A stretch of DNA of 32,348 nt from an uncultured Bacteroidales bacterium (GTDB lineage: Bacteria; Bacteroidota; Bacteroidia; Bacteroidales; FEN-979), in the NCBI GenBank assembly GCA_903926565.1, contig CAIYJU010000117.1:1-32348 (forward strand). Direction: 5' to 3'. Below the pieces are notes generated by a model that searched no databases, was not told the DNA's origin, and saw only the letters and a list, made by a program, of their open reading frames with translations. The translations under genes were made by a program, and so were the position numbers. Below are positions 16,131-24,893 of this stretch, in pieces. Every line of letters begins with the position of its first letter. Within the stretch, counting starts at the first letter, position 1.

Positions 16131-18740
16131 ATGGCAAAACCCAAAGAATCCTCCGAAACACCTTTGATGAAGCAATACAATGCCATCAAAGTGAAGTATC
16201 CGGATGCACTCCTGCTTTTCCGGGTGGGTGATTTTTATGAAACTTTCGGAGAAGATGCGATACGTGCATCAAATATTCTTGGGATTGTACTCACCCGGCG
16301 TGCCAATGGATCCGGAACATTTATGGAACTGGCCGGCTTTCCGCATCATTCGCTTGATTTGTACCTGCCCAAGCTGGTTAAAGCAGGTTTACGGGTGGCA
16401 ATCTGCGACCAGCTGGAAGACCCGAAACTAACCAAAACGATTGTTAAACGCGGTGTAACTGAATTGGTTACCCCCGGGGTGTCGTATCATGATAAAATCC
16501 TTGAACAAAAGGAGAATAACTTCCTGGCCGGGGTGCATCTTGAGTCGAAGACATCCGGAATCTCCTTCCTCGACATCTCAACCGGCGAATTTTATCTGGC
16601 CCAGGGAAATTTTGAATACATCGACAAGCTGATCCAGAGCTTCCGTCCGAGTGAAGTGATCATTCAAAAGAGTAAACGGAAAGAGTTCACCGAACTTTTT
16701 GGCAGCAAATTTTACATATCCACTTTTGATGACTGGGTATTTTCCGCTGACTTTTCAAATGATCTGCTTCTCAAACAGTTCGGCACGGTATCCCTGAAAG
16801 GATTTGGTGTTGAGAACCTCGGCATGGGGGTGATCGCAGCCGGAGCAGCGTTGCATTATCTTGCAGAAACACAGCATGATAAAGTGCAGCATATTACAAA
16901 ATTAAGCAGGATTGAAGAGGATCACTACCTGTGGCTCGACCGTTTTACCATCCGGAACCTGGAGTTGCTGAATTCGGTCAATGAAAATGCAAAAACGCTT
17001 CTCGACGTTCTTGATCAAACAGTATCACCGATGGGATCAAGGCAGCTGCGCCGCTGGATCATCCTTCCGTTAAAAAACCGGCAACCCATTGAAGAGCGTC
17101 TTGATGCAGTTGAGTTTTTTACGAAAAACACTGAATCAACAGACCAGTTCCGCCATCATTTCCAGCAAATCGGAGACCTGGAACGGCTGATTTCGAAGGT
17201 GGCGGTGGCAAGGGTGAACCCACGGGAGATGATCTACCTGAAACGGGCCCTTGATTCCATTGAAGCAGTTAAAGTATTGTGTGAATCATCGGGAAATGAC
17301 GGACTGCAGAAAATCGGCGATCAGCTGAATATCTGTGCCCTGGTTCGCGAACGGATCGAACGTGAGGTCAACCCCGACCCGCCTGCGCTGGCGATCAAGG
17401 GCAATATCATCCGGGAAGGGCTGAATGCCGAACTTGATGAATTGCGAGCCATGGCCTATTCCGGAAAAGATTTCCTGCTGCAGATCCAGCAGCGCGAAAT
17501 CGAACGGACGGGCATCACCTCGCTGAAGATCGGGTTTACCAATGTGTTCGGGTATTATCTTGAGGTGACCAATTCCCACAAGGAAAAAGTCCCCCCCGAG
17601 TGGCAGCGAAAGCAAACCCTGGTAAATGCGGAACGATACATTACGGAGGAGTTGAAAGTATACGAAGAGAAAATCCTGCATGCGGAAGAGAAAATGCTTG
17701 AGATCGAACTTCGTATATACAACGACCTGATCCTGTTCCTGGCTGATTATATCGGCCCGGTTCAACTGAATGCCACCCTGGTTGCGCGGCTGGATGTGCT
17801 TGTTTCGTTTGCAGCCAGTGCGGTAAAATACAGGTATGTAAGGCCGGAACTGAATGACAGCTTTATCCTTGACATTAAAAACGGGAGGCATCCCGTCATC
17901 GAAAGGCAGATGAAACCCGGCGAAGCCTATATCGCCAACGATGTTTACCTGGATGACCGTTCACAACAGATCATCATGCTCACGGGGCCGAACATGTCGG
18001 GGAAATCGGCGCTTCTGCGGCAAACTGCGCTCATTGTGCTGATGGCCCAGATGGGGGGCTTTGTCCCTGCTGATCAGGCTGTTATCGGCCTGGTTGACAA
18101 GGTGTTTACAAGGGTGGGAGCTTCCGACAACATCTCATCCGGCGAATCCACCTTTATGGTTGAAATGAACGAGACTGCCAGCATCCTCAATAATATTTCG
18201 AACCGGAGCCTGATCCTTCTTGATGAAATCGGGCGTGGTACAAGCACGTACGATGGTATCAGCATCGCCTGGGCCATTGCCGAATTTTTACATCAGCACC
18301 CGTTGTTCAAACCAAAAGTGCTGTTTGCAACGCATTATCATGAATTAAACGAAATGGCGGCACTCATGCCCCGCATTAAAAACTATCATATATCTGTTAA
18401 AGAGGTCCAGAATAAGGTGATCTTTCTCCGCAAGCTTCAACCGGGCGGGAGCGAGCATAGTTTTGGCATCCATGTGGCAAAAATGGCGGGAATGCCGCAG
18501 TCTGTTCTTGAAAGGGCAGGGGCGATGCTGCTTCAGCTGGAAGAGAGTCATAAGGCGGAAGGCCTGGGCAAACAGAAGCGCTCCTCCACCGCGGGCATGC
18601 AGCTCAGCTTTATCCAGCTTGACGATCCGCTGCTCCAGCAGATCAAGGAGGATATCCTGAATACCGAGATCAACACCCTTACCCCCGTTGAAGCTCTGAT
18701 GAAGTTGAATGAAATTAAAAAATTGCTGAAAAAAAGTTAG
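16131..18740 (+). CDS. mutS: DNA mismatch repair protein MutS
   Basis: The 869-residue MutS recognises mismatches as a clamp and recruits MutL. The N-terminal mismatch domain has the Phe-x-Glu wedge in [11 protein letters not shown] (residues about 37-47). Connector, lever and clamp regions follow; [16 protein letters not shown] marks the core/clamp boundary. The ATPase domain carries Walker A in [16 protein letters not shown] (about 621-636), [13 protein letters not shown], Walker B in [16 protein letters not shown] and the ATHYHEL histidine motif. A helix-turn-helix/dimerisation tail ends the protein ([15 protein letters not shown]). Length and motifs are those of a mismatch-repair MutS1, not MutS2. 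tRNA genes begin 43 bases downstream. Confidence 0.97.
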   Translation: MAKPKESSETPLMKQYNAIKVKYPDALLLFRVGDFYETFGEDAIRASNILGIVLTRRANGSGTFMELAGFPHHSLDLYLPKLVKAGLRVAICDQLEDPKLTKTIVKRGVTELVTPGVSYHDKILEQKENNFLAGVHLESKTSGISFLDISTGEFYLAQGNFEYIDKLIQSFRPSEVIIQKSKRKEFTELFGSKFYISTFDDWVFSADFSNDLLLKQFGTVSLKGFGVENLGMGVIAAGAALHYLAETQHDKVQHITKLSRIEEDHYLWLDRFTIRNLELLNSVNENAKTLLDVLDQTVSPMGSRQLRRWIILPLKNRQPIEERLDAVEFFTKNTESTDQFRHHFQQIGDLERLISKVAVARVNPREMIYLKRALDSIEAVKVLCESSGNDGLQKIGDQLNICALVRERIEREVNPDPPALAIKGNIIREGLNAELDELRAMAYSGKDFLLQIQQREIERTGITSLKIGFTNVFGYYLEVTNSHKEKVPPEWQRKQTLVNAERYITEELKVYEEKILHAEEKMLEIELRIYNDLILFLADYIGPVQLNATLVARLDVLVSFAASAVKYRYVRPELNDSFILDIKNGRHPVIERQMKPGEAYIANDVYLDDRSQQIIMLTGPNMSGKSALLRQTALIVLMAQMGGFVPADQAVIGLVDKVFTRVGASDNISSGESTFMVEMNETASILNNISNRSLILLDEIGRGTSTYDGISIAWAIAEFLHQHPLFKPKVLFATHYHELNEMAALMPRIKNYHISVKEVQNKVIFLRKLQPGGSEHSFGIHVAKMAGMPQSVLERAGAMLLQLEESHKAEGLGKQKRSSTAGMQLSFIQLDDPLLQQIKEDILNTEINTLTPVEALMKLNEIKKLLKKS

Positions 18741-18758
18741 GAGGAATGATTTTTTTTA

Positions 18759-18766
18759 TACATTTG
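18759..18766 (+). promoter_or_regulatory. -7 box TACATTTG of the tRNA-Gly/tRNA-Leu unit
   Basis: An exact TAnnTTTG match between the mutS stop and the tRNA-Gly 5' end, 17 bases upstream of position 18784. The preceding T run (18750-18757) may serve as weak mutS termination. Confidence 0.5.
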
Positions 18767-18783
18767 CAGCCTCAATTTACCAT

Positions 18784-18856
<73 letters not shown>

Positions 18857-18865
18857 CAAAACCAA

Positions 18866-18911
18866 TTTTTAACTGTAGAGGCGTGCCATGGCGCGCCTCT
18901 ACAGTTAAAAA
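18866..18911. repeat. 46-bp near-perfect palindrome between two tRNA genes
   Basis: Arms of 23 bases (18866-18888 and 18889-18911) are complementary except for one G-T wobble, around a central CCATGG. The core GTAGAGGCG...CGCCTCTAC resembles an interspersed palindromic repeat. It begins 9 bases after tRNA-Gly and ends 3 bases before tRNA-Leu, so a transcript through both tRNAs would form a long hairpin that could guide processing or end transcription. Confidence 0.75.
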
Positions 18912-18914
18912 TTC

Positions 18915-18998
18915 GCCCTGGTGGTGGAACTGGTAGACACGCAGGACTTAAAATCCTGTGACTTCACGGTCGTGCGGGTTCAAGTCCCGCCCGGGGTA
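18915..18998 (+). tRNA. tRNA-Leu (UAA)
   Basis: An 84-nt class II tRNA with a long variable arm (TGACTTCACGGTCGTG region). The anticodon stem CAGGA/TCCTG has loop CTTAAAA, giving anticodon UAA. The T arm is GCGGGTTCAAGTCCCGC and the discriminator is A. The acceptor GCCCTGG pairs with CCGGGGT using two G-U wobbles. Its 3' side borders a recombinase remnant, so it is a likely integration target. Confidence 0.95.
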
Positions 18999-19007
18999 CG
19001 AATACAA

Positions 19008-19040
19008 CATCAAAACCCGCAATTGACGCGGGTTTTGATG
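19008..19040 (+). terminator. Hairpin terminator after tRNA-Leu
   Basis: Perfect 13-base arms CATCAAAACCCGC (19008-19020) and GCGGGTTTTGATG (19028-19040) with a 7-base loop, followed by TTT. It ends the tRNA transcript. Confidence 0.75.
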
Positions 19041-19050
19041 TTTAAAGTAT

Positions 19051-19224
19051 CCTAAAAAGTACCCAAAACATTTTATTCGGAGGGAAATATGCAGAGCCAA
19101 AGCTCCCATCGCCTGCATCAGTGAAACCATGGGACACAGCAGTATCCCGACAACCGAAGATTATCTTTCAAGCTTCCCGGATGAATCGGTAAAGGACATT
19201 GCTGGATTGTTAATGGAACTTTGA
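19051..19224 (+). pseudogene. Tyrosine recombinase (integrase) C-terminal stub
   Basis: The plus-strand frame reads ICRAKAPIACISETMGHSSI (about 19087-19146) then PTTEDYLSSFPDESVKDIAG and ends with TGA at 19222-19224. This is the typical end of Bacteroidota tyrosine site-specific recombinases: the GHSS histidine box, the nucleophile tyrosine in TTEDYL, and a short acidic tail. Everything upstream is missing, including the catalytic Arg and HxxR boxes; the frame runs only a few codons back toward the tRNA-Leu terminator. It is a non-functional remnant 53-90 bases from tRNA-Leu, implying past integration and deletion at that tRNA. The nucleotidyltransferase/HEPN pair lies directly beyond it. Confidence 0.75.
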
Positions 19225-19243
19225 AAAAAGGAGGAGAACTTTG

Positions 19244-19621
19244 TCATGCCATCAGAAAATTCCTTATCGAGGTAACAAAACCTGAAGCCTCTTCAAAAGT
19301 GTGTTTTGCATCGTCGGGCGAAGCCTTGAAACCAATCTCATAATCACTTTTCAACCGTTGGTCAAGAATTTTCGAAAAGGTTTTCCCAAATAAAACCGGG
19401 AATTTGCCGGTTTTAATAAAGGTTTTCTGAAATTGAACATTGACGCCTGTATGTGTATATGCCTCGATTTCTTCGGTTAACAAAGCAGCCTGTGCCGCGT
19501 GAAACATGGCATAATAACTTCGCGAAACCGAAGCTGTATAACGACTTTTTTCAAGCAAGGCATTAGCATCAGCAAGGCACTCAAATGCTTTATCCAGATA
19601 AACGGTTACATTTTCATTCAT
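19244..19621 (-). CDS. HEPN-domain protein (candidate toxin of MNT/HEPN pair)
   Basis: A 125-residue, mostly helical HEPN protein of the UPF0332-like type. The hallmark motif reads SRSYYAMFHAAQAAL (about residues 33-47), giving R-x6-H. This is the catalytic pair of HEPN ribonucleases. The residue two after the His is Ala, so the Tyr of the R-x(4-6)-H-x-Y motif, AMPylated in HepT-type systems, is absent here. Its ATG overlaps the end of the upstream nucleotidyltransferase by four bases, so the two are translationally coupled. The pair resembles MntA/HepT (type VII) toxin-antitoxin or defence modules. Whether this HEPN is an active RNase or a substrate-binding partner is not settled by sequence. 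Confidence 0.82.
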   Translation of the reverse strand: MNENVTVYLDKAFECLADANALLEKSRYTASVSRSYYAMFHAAQAALLTEEIEAYTHTGVNVQFQKTFIKTGKFPVLFGKTFSKILDQRLKSDYEIGFKASPDDAKHTFEEASGFVTSIRNFLMA

Positions 19622-19959
19622 ACTTCAATGCCATCTCTGAATACGTTTTTGAAAATCGGGAGTTTTGAGTGAGAAAAACTATCTTCCGAGACTGGATTTG
19701 TTGATATAAAAACATCATGTTCAAGCCCGATACTGAATTTAATATCAGTCAGTCGTTCAATTTCAGTAAATGGGGACTCCATGTCAGAAAGCACAATCAT
19801 TAAATCAATATCTGAATCCTGGTTAGCGATGCCCTTGGCATAGGAACCATAAAGAATTACCTTTTTTAATTTCCGGCCATAAATGCTCCTTGCCTTCTCT
19901 TTAAAACTGGAAAGAATCGGCATAATGTTTTCCGATGATTTAGGTAAAATCTTTTGCAT
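19618..19959 (-). CDS. MNT-type minimal nucleotidyltransferase (candidate antitoxin)
   Basis: A small pol-beta-superfamily nucleotidyltransferase. The motif ILYGSYAKGIANQDSDIDLM satisfies the GS-x10-DxD pattern exactly, so nucleotide and metal binding should be intact. From ATG 19959 it has 113 residues. The frame extends to a GTG at 20010 (130 residues), but a consensus -7 box (TATCTTTG, complement of 19973-19980) lies inside that extension, so the ATG is preferred. The stop overlaps the HEPN start by four bases. In MntA/HepT systems this enzyme AMPylates and silences the HEPN toxin. It is adjacent to an integrase stub and tRNA-Leu, as expected of horizontally moved cargo. Confidence 0.82.
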   Translation of the reverse strand: MQKILPKSSENIMPILSSFKEKARSIYGRKLKKVILYGSYAKGIANQDSDIDLMIVLSDMESPFTEIERLTDIKFSIGLEHDVFISTNPVSEDSFSHSKLPIFKNVFRDGIEV

Positions 19960-19972
19960 CCGGTTTTTTTTA

Positions 19973-19980
19973 CAAAGATA
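19973..19980 (-). promoter_or_regulatory. -7 box TATCTTTG of the MNT/HEPN operon
   Basis: The complement of 19973-19980 matches TAnnTTTG exactly and lies 13 bases upstream of the ATG at 19959. The transcript would begin close to the start codon with a very short leader. Confidence 0.5.
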
Positions 19981-20272
19981 ATCCAAATTCCTGACAGGTG
20001 GTAAATTCACGTATCACAAGAATTGGCAAGAATCATGTGTAAACTTTGAACAGTCATTACTGCACGCCAAATACAATTTTCCAATTCTGCTATAATTCAT
20101 CAAAAACCGGTATTGTGTCGTAATCAACCAACTGCTTTACCTCTTTGCATTGCAGGGCCGCACACTGGCATTTTTTTGACAGCCGGATATGTAATTGAGT
20201 TTAAGATTGGATCTGGACCTTTGAGATTTTTTGGATTTTTAAAGACAATCCTTTCCTCACATCAACAAAAAG
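19981..20272. other. Gene-free stretch beside the MNT/HEPN island
   Basis: About 290 bases between the MNT/HEPN operon and the Omp85-like gene. The only long plus-strand frame (from 20113) continues antisense into the neighbouring gene and has no protein-like features. I see no strong hairpin, tRNA or repeat. It may be the other flank of the decayed element. Confidence 0.4.
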
Positions 20273-21754
20273 CTATATTGGCATGCCAAACCCAAAAAAG
20301 AATCCATTCGTGTGGATCGATGTAAAGGCATATTCAAACCGGACCACCAGGTCGTAATAGGTCACAAAATCAATTCCCAATCCCCAGCTGAACAGCATTT
20401 TGTTGTTGTATGGGTTGTTTGTTGTGAAATTATTGACCACATAGCCTGCATCGGCAAAGGCATTCAGGTAAAAGGCATATTGAAGCGCCTTGAACTTGTT
20501 TTTTTCCTGCCCCTCTTTGACTTTCTTAACGCTTGGTTTGATCAGCTCGAATTTAATGTTGTTCCTGGTAAAATACATCTGGTCGCCCTTCAGTGTATAG
20601 AGGTCAAACCCGCGGATGAAATCTTTCCCGTCGGTCATGTTCAGCTGGTAATAGTAGGGGGCGTTTTCACCGGAGGCATTTTCTGCCTTGAACATCTCTG
20701 CCACATACCATTTCCGGCCAATGGTTTGATAAAAGTGGAAATCGACCCCGTAATAGAACAGGTCAACATCTTTTGAAACGAGGCCCATACCGACTTTATT
20801 GACGAAGGCCCGGAGCATGTTCCCTTTCAACGGGTATGAATGGCTGTTGCGGGAATCGTAATAGTAATCGGCATAAAGACTAAGGGATAAGTTCGATTTT
20901 TTATTTCCGGCCAGGTAGTTGGTGTCAAGTTTTAGCACGGAATCGGAGACTTTGATATATTCGCCGGTCAGTTTTATAGTCCCGTAATTATAAAGTCCCG
21001 GCCGCAGGGTGAGTTTTGCGCCGAGTTTGGCCACCTGGGAGCTGTTGGGAGCATAGAGCATCTGTCGTTTGTTTTCGACCGAGGCATATTCAACATAATA
21101 CATGTTGCTGTAGCCGGCCGTCATTGTCAGCCCGACCATTTTTCCCTTTCCGCCCCAGGGGATCTTGTACCCCACTGCGACGGCCCAGGTTTTCCCTGCC
21201 AGGGCAATCACCGAGGTCTGGTGATTTAGCCCGAAGAGGTTGTTATGACTAAAAAACAGCCCCATACTCAGGTAAGACCAGTCAATATCCCGGATCCATT
21301 CGTTGAAATTCGGGGCATTGAGTTTGGGGATAGGAAACAGCCACCAGTAGTGCCGCTCGACTACGTCGATCAGGAGGGTATATTCGTTGTCCTTTATCCA
21401 TTTTAACGAAAGGTCGACTGTGAGAAACAATTTGGCATTGATCAGGTTTTCGCGGCTGTAATTCATCCTCAGTCGAAGCTCACTCGAATCGCCCGGGTAA
21501 AAAATCCGCTCGTTAAAATTGACCCTCTTCCCCTTCTGAAAGGTTGCAAGGCTGTCACCAATTTTGAAATCCAGTTCACGCACAAGGATTTGTGGTTTAG
21601 TCAGTTTATTGCCGGTGATTTCAACCCCGGTAATCCTGATGTACGGGGAATCCAGTGTGTCCGGTACATGGATCGCGCCGTCTTTGTTCTGCGCCCGCAT
21701 CAGGAGAGGTAAACAAATCATCATAAAAGCCACTGCTGCCGTGAGGATTCTCAT
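20273..21754 (-). CDS. Omp85/BamA-like outer membrane protein with one POTRA domain
   Basis: A 493-residue protein with a signal peptide (cleavage near LMRAQ, about residue 22). One POTRA-like domain follows (about 38-130: IRITGVEITGNKLTKPQILV ... EYTLLIDVVERHYWW), then a barrel of about 350 residues rich in alternating aromatic strands and ending in the strand GFFFGFGMPI. BamA itself has five POTRA domains and about 800 residues, so this is a shorter relative, similar to the patatin- or TamA-type single barrels of Bacteroidota. Its role could be insertion or secretion of a partner, or lipid handling. The sulfotransferase ends 43 bases upstream on the same strand, so co-transcription is likely. 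Confidence 0.78.
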   Translation of the reverse strand: MRILTAAVAFMMICLPLLMRAQNKDGAIHVPDTLDSPYIRITGVEITGNKLTKPQILVRELDFKIGDSLATFQKGKRVNFNERIFYPGDSSELRLRMNYSRENLINAKLFLTVDLSLKWIKDNEYTLLIDVVERHYWWLFPIPKLNAPNFNEWIRDIDWSYLSMGLFFSHNNLFGLNHQTSVIALAGKTWAVAVGYKIPWGGKGKMVGLTMTAGYSNMYYVEYASVENKRQMLYAPNSSQVAKLGAKLTLRPGLYNYGTIKLTGEYIKVSDSVLKLDTNYLAGNKKSNLSLSLYADYYYDSRNSHSYPLKGNMLRAFVNKVGMGLVSKDVDLFYYGVDFHFYQTIGRKWYVAEMFKAENASGENAPYYYQLNMTDGKDFIRGFDLYTLKGDQMYFTRNNIKFELIKPSVKKVKEGQEKNKFKALQYAFYLNAFADAGYVVNNFTTNNPYNNKMLFSWGLGIDFVTYYDLVVRFEYAFTSIHTNGFFFGFGMPI

Positions 21755-21797
21755 GCTATCTTTTTTAAGTGCATAAATAGTTTATAATGGTACATTT

Positions 21798-22982
21798 TCA
21801 TAAGACCATCTGTGGTTTTTCACCTGAAACAAACTGAACGAATTTGTCAGGGTTCGGTGATGATGAAACTGCCTCACTATTCCCGCTATAGCCTAATTTC
21901 TGCATGATGTATGAAGCAAACTGATCGACGAGGCCTATCGTTTCCAGTGTTGGTGGCATGGGGTTATGCTCCGGAGCAGGATTCTGATCGAGGTATTGGT
22001 TGAATCTCCATGAAACTTTGCCAAAATCACCCAGTCCGAATTTTTCATAGATATGATTCAGATGCCTGGGAATATCTTTGGTAAAATCATCCATCTTCAA
22101 TTCGATCAGATCATTTTCAGGAATTTTGTCACGGTCGCAAAAATATGCATCAATCGACTTCCTGTAAAGGTTAAACACGTTTTCGCGGGAAAAGTCATGC
22201 GGAACATCCTGAAGTTGTACTCCGGGAAATACGGAGAGGATGAAATGGTAAAGTGATTCGATGACTTTATAGGGGTGCCGGTGAATGAAGATGAACTTTG
22301 CGTCGGGGAACATCTCCCTGATCAAGCCTATCCTTGTAAGGTGGCACGGGTTTTTCCCGATATACCGGGTGCCGCCGGTATTGAAAATTGCTTTCACGAT
22401 CATTCCGCGATAGGCTTCCCTCCATTGGGCGATTAAATGAGGTGAAAGGTTCCCGGTAAATAATTCCCGGTCGATGATCTGGTCAAACTCAGCAGGGAAC
22501 AGGAAAAATTTGTAGATGGTGGAAGGCTGAATATTCATCAGTCCGAAATCCTCCTCCTGCGGGAAATCCATATCCATGCTTACGTTGTCATAAGGTCTTT
22601 GGGCCGGGAGAAGGTGATTGATCAATGGTTTCATCCACCAGGACTGGGTAAGGACCAGGTTCGGGAAGACAGTCTGAAATGTCGTAGTATAGGCTGCTTC
22701 CGGATCCTGGCACAGGAGGTTGTGCAGCAGGGTGGTGCCGCTGCGCCAGAAACCGATGATGAACACAGGCGGGTTTTTTAACCGGTGATCTCGGATGCGT
22801 TTCTGCCATATCATTCGTTCTGCCAGGGTAAAGGGCTCCAGGATTCCTGCGGCAACCCGGGAGAGGATGAACTTCCATCGGTACTTTTCCTCGACATCAT
22901 AAATGCCTTGCACGGAAGAGAAATTTTTGAGCGAACTTCCGGCAAGGGTAGTTACGGGAAATCTGAAATTAGTGCTACGCAT
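21798..22982 (-). CDS. PAPS-dependent sulfotransferase family protein
   Basis: A 394-residue cytoplasmic enzyme of the Sulfotransfer_3-like group, expected to move sulfate from PAPS to an alcohol or amine acceptor. The 5'-phosphosulfate loop reads PVFIIGFWRSGTTLLHNLL (about residues 72-90). The 3'-phosphate motif reads KFIFIHRHPYKVIESLYHF (about 229-247), with the conserved Arg and Ser-containing helix. The central segment EEDFGLMNIQPST is typical of related bacterial proteins. No signal peptide is seen. The acceptor is unknown; candidates are a sterol-like compound, a lipid or a glycan. It lies between the SulP sulfate permease (88 bases upstream) and an Omp85-like gene (43 bases downstream). 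No PAPS synthesis genes are in the window. Confidence 0.85.
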   Translation of the reverse strand: MRSTNFRFPVTTLAGSSLKNFSSVQGIYDVEEKYRWKFILSRVAAGILEPFTLAERMIWQKRIRDHRLKNPPVFIIGFWRSGTTLLHNLLCQDPEAAYTTTFQTVFPNLVLTQSWWMKPLINHLLPAQRPYDNVSMDMDFPQEEDFGLMNIQPSTIYKFFLFPAEFDQIIDRELFTGNLSPHLIAQWREAYRGMIVKAIFNTGGTRYIGKNPCHLTRIGLIREMFPDAKFIFIHRHPYKVIESLYHFILSVFPGVQLQDVPHDFSRENVFNLYRKSIDAYFCDRDKIPENDLIELKMDDFTKDIPRHLNHIYEKFGLGDFGKVSWRFNQYLDQNPAPEHNPMPPTLETIGLVDQFASYIMQKLGYSGNSEAVSSSPNPDKFVQFVSGEKPQMVL

Positions 22983-23070
22983 TTTATATTATATACATTG
23001 AAGGGTGATCGTTGACTGTTAAATACTTATTTTGATCATGCTGCGATCGGCCATGGATTCAAAACTGTCT

Positions 23071-24861
23071 TCATTCCTGTACTGGGGAAAGAGGATTCGC
23101 ATTGAGTGTTTGGCGTGCCAGATCGGGGTTAATGCTAAAAACCGCAGAATATTGTGTAAGATGAACATTCCCGGTCAGTTCTTTGATAAAATCTGATCGT
23201 TTCAGGCGATCCATTACGGGCCCTTTTACTTCGGAAAGATGGAAGGTGATTCCTCCGTCCTTCAGACGGAGGTTGATCGCTTCTAAACTTTCGAGTGCCG
23301 AGATATCTATCGCATTCACAGCAGGACATTCCAGGATGACATGCTTTATGTCAGGGTTTGCTGCTACTGCCTCATTTACATATTCTTCGACAAACCGGGC
23401 GTTGGGAAAAAAGAGACTTTCATCGACCCGGAGTGAAAGTATTTCAGGATATATTACAACATTGTGGCGTTTCACATTCCGGAAATGCGGGGTGCCCGCA
23501 ATCTGACCCACCATGGCAATGTGCGGCCGTGATGTGCTGTAGAGGTGCAGAACGATGGAGAGGGCAACCCCGGCAATGAGCCCCGGTTCAATACCTTCTA
23601 TCAGGGTAATGAGAATCGTAACTGCCATTGCTGAAAAATCGGCTTTGGAGAATGCCCATGCATGTTTGAGTGCCTTGAAGTTCACCAGCGAAAGCACCGC
23701 GACGATGATGGTTGCGGCGAGGGTGGCATTTGGAAGAAAGAACAACAGGGGAGTAAGAAACATCGTGGTAAGCGCGATGCCAACTGCAGTAAATGCCCCG
23801 GCTGCCGGTGTTTCAGCGCCGGCATCGAAGTTTACCACTGAACGGGCAAATCCACCGGTAACCGGAAAACCACCTGAGATGGCAGAGCCAACATTGGCAG
23901 CGCCCAAAGCGATCAGTTCCTGGTCGGGATCGACACGTTGTCGTTTTTTTGCAGCCAGCGTGAGCGCAACTGAGATGGATTCCACATAACCCACAATGGA
24001 GATGAGCAGTGCAGGCACGAGGATCTTCATCCAGAGCGCCATATCCAGTGGTGGCATGGCAAGTTTTGGCAGGCCGCCGGGAACCTTGCCGACAATCCTG
24101 ACTCCTTTATCGGCCAGGCCCAGGCCTGCAACGATGAGAATTGTGGCAACGATGGCTACAACCGGGCCAACTTTGACCATAATGTCAGAAGCTTTAGCGC
24201 TCAATCCCAGTCGGATCAAAAGCGGTTTCAGCCCGCTTCGGACCCAGAACAGAAAGAGCAGCGAACCGATGCCGATGGCTGTTGTGGCGACATGGATTGT
24301 GGGAATGCTGTGCCACAGCGAGATGACAATGTCCAGGAAACTCTCGCCTTCCGCATGGATCCCGAGAACAGGAGCGAGTTGACCTGCGGCGATCTGAAGT
24401 CCTGAGGCTGTAATGAAACCTGCAATGACCGGGTGACTGAGAAAGTTTGCCAGAAATCCCAGTTTCAGAAAACCCATGGCGAGCAGCAACAATCCTGAGA
24501 CCATGGCGAGCGCAACGGCTGCCCCCAGGTACTCCGGGGTTCCCTGTGAGGCAAGTTGTCCCACAGCTGCCGCAGTCATGAGGCTGGCCACCGCCACCGG
24601 GCCGACTGCCAGTGCGCGGGATGAGCCGAAGATCGCGTAGAGCAGCAGCGGAGCCATCGAAGCATAAAGACCAACTTCAGGCGGCAGCCCTGCAAGGATG
24701 GCATATGCCAGCGACTGAGGGATCAGCATCATGGTCACGATCAGCGCCACGATCATGTCGTTCGCAAAGGTCTTACCGGTGTATTTTGATCCCCAGTCGA
24801 GGATCGGGAAATATGACCGCAGTATTCCGGAAGTTTTTCTGATGAAAGAAGTTTTGCCCAT
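23071..24861 (-). CDS. SulP-family sulfate/anion transporter with STAS domain
   Basis: A 596-residue inner-membrane permease of the SulP (SLC26-like) family. The hallmark N-terminal region FANDMIVALIVTMMLIPQSL is followed by AYAILAGLPPEVGLYASMAP and FGSSRALAVGPVAVASLMTA (about residues 33-95). In all there are about 10-12 hydrophobic segments up to about 440, including AAKKRQRVDPDQELIALGAANVGS before GFPVTGGFARSVVN. The C-terminal STAS domain (about 460-580; HVILECPAVNAIDISALESL) is the cytosolic regulatory part. Likely cargo is sulfate; bicarbonate or another anion is possible for SulP members. It starts 32 bases after the arylsulfatase, so co-expression is likely: sulfatase action releases sulfate. 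Confidence 0.92.
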   Translation of the reverse strand: MGKTSFIRKTSGILRSYFPILDWGSKYTGKTFANDMIVALIVTMMLIPQSLAYAILAGLPPEVGLYASMAPLLLYAIFGSSRALAVGPVAVASLMTAAAVGQLASQGTPEYLGAAVALAMVSGLLLLAMGFLKLGFLANFLSHPVIAGFITASGLQIAAGQLAPVLGIHAEGESFLDIVISLWHSIPTIHVATTAIGIGSLLFLFWVRSGLKPLLIRLGLSAKASDIMVKVGPVVAIVATILIVAGLGLADKGVRIVGKVPGGLPKLAMPPLDMALWMKILVPALLISIVGYVESISVALTLAAKKRQRVDPDQELIALGAANVGSAISGGFPVTGGFARSVVNFDAGAETPAAGAFTAVGIALTTMFLTPLLFFLPNATLAATIIVAVLSLVNFKALKHAWAFSKADFSAMAVTILITLIEGIEPGLIAGVALSIVLHLYSTSRPHIAMVGQIAGTPHFRNVKRHNVVIYPEILSLRVDESLFFPNARFVEEYVNEAVAANPDIKHVILECPAVNAIDISALESLEAINLRLKDGGITFHLSEVKGPVMDRLKRSDFIKELTGNVHLTQYSAVFSINPDLARQTLNANPLSPVQE

Positions 24862-24893
24862 TGACTGCCTTTTTCGTAAAATTCTGCAGACTG

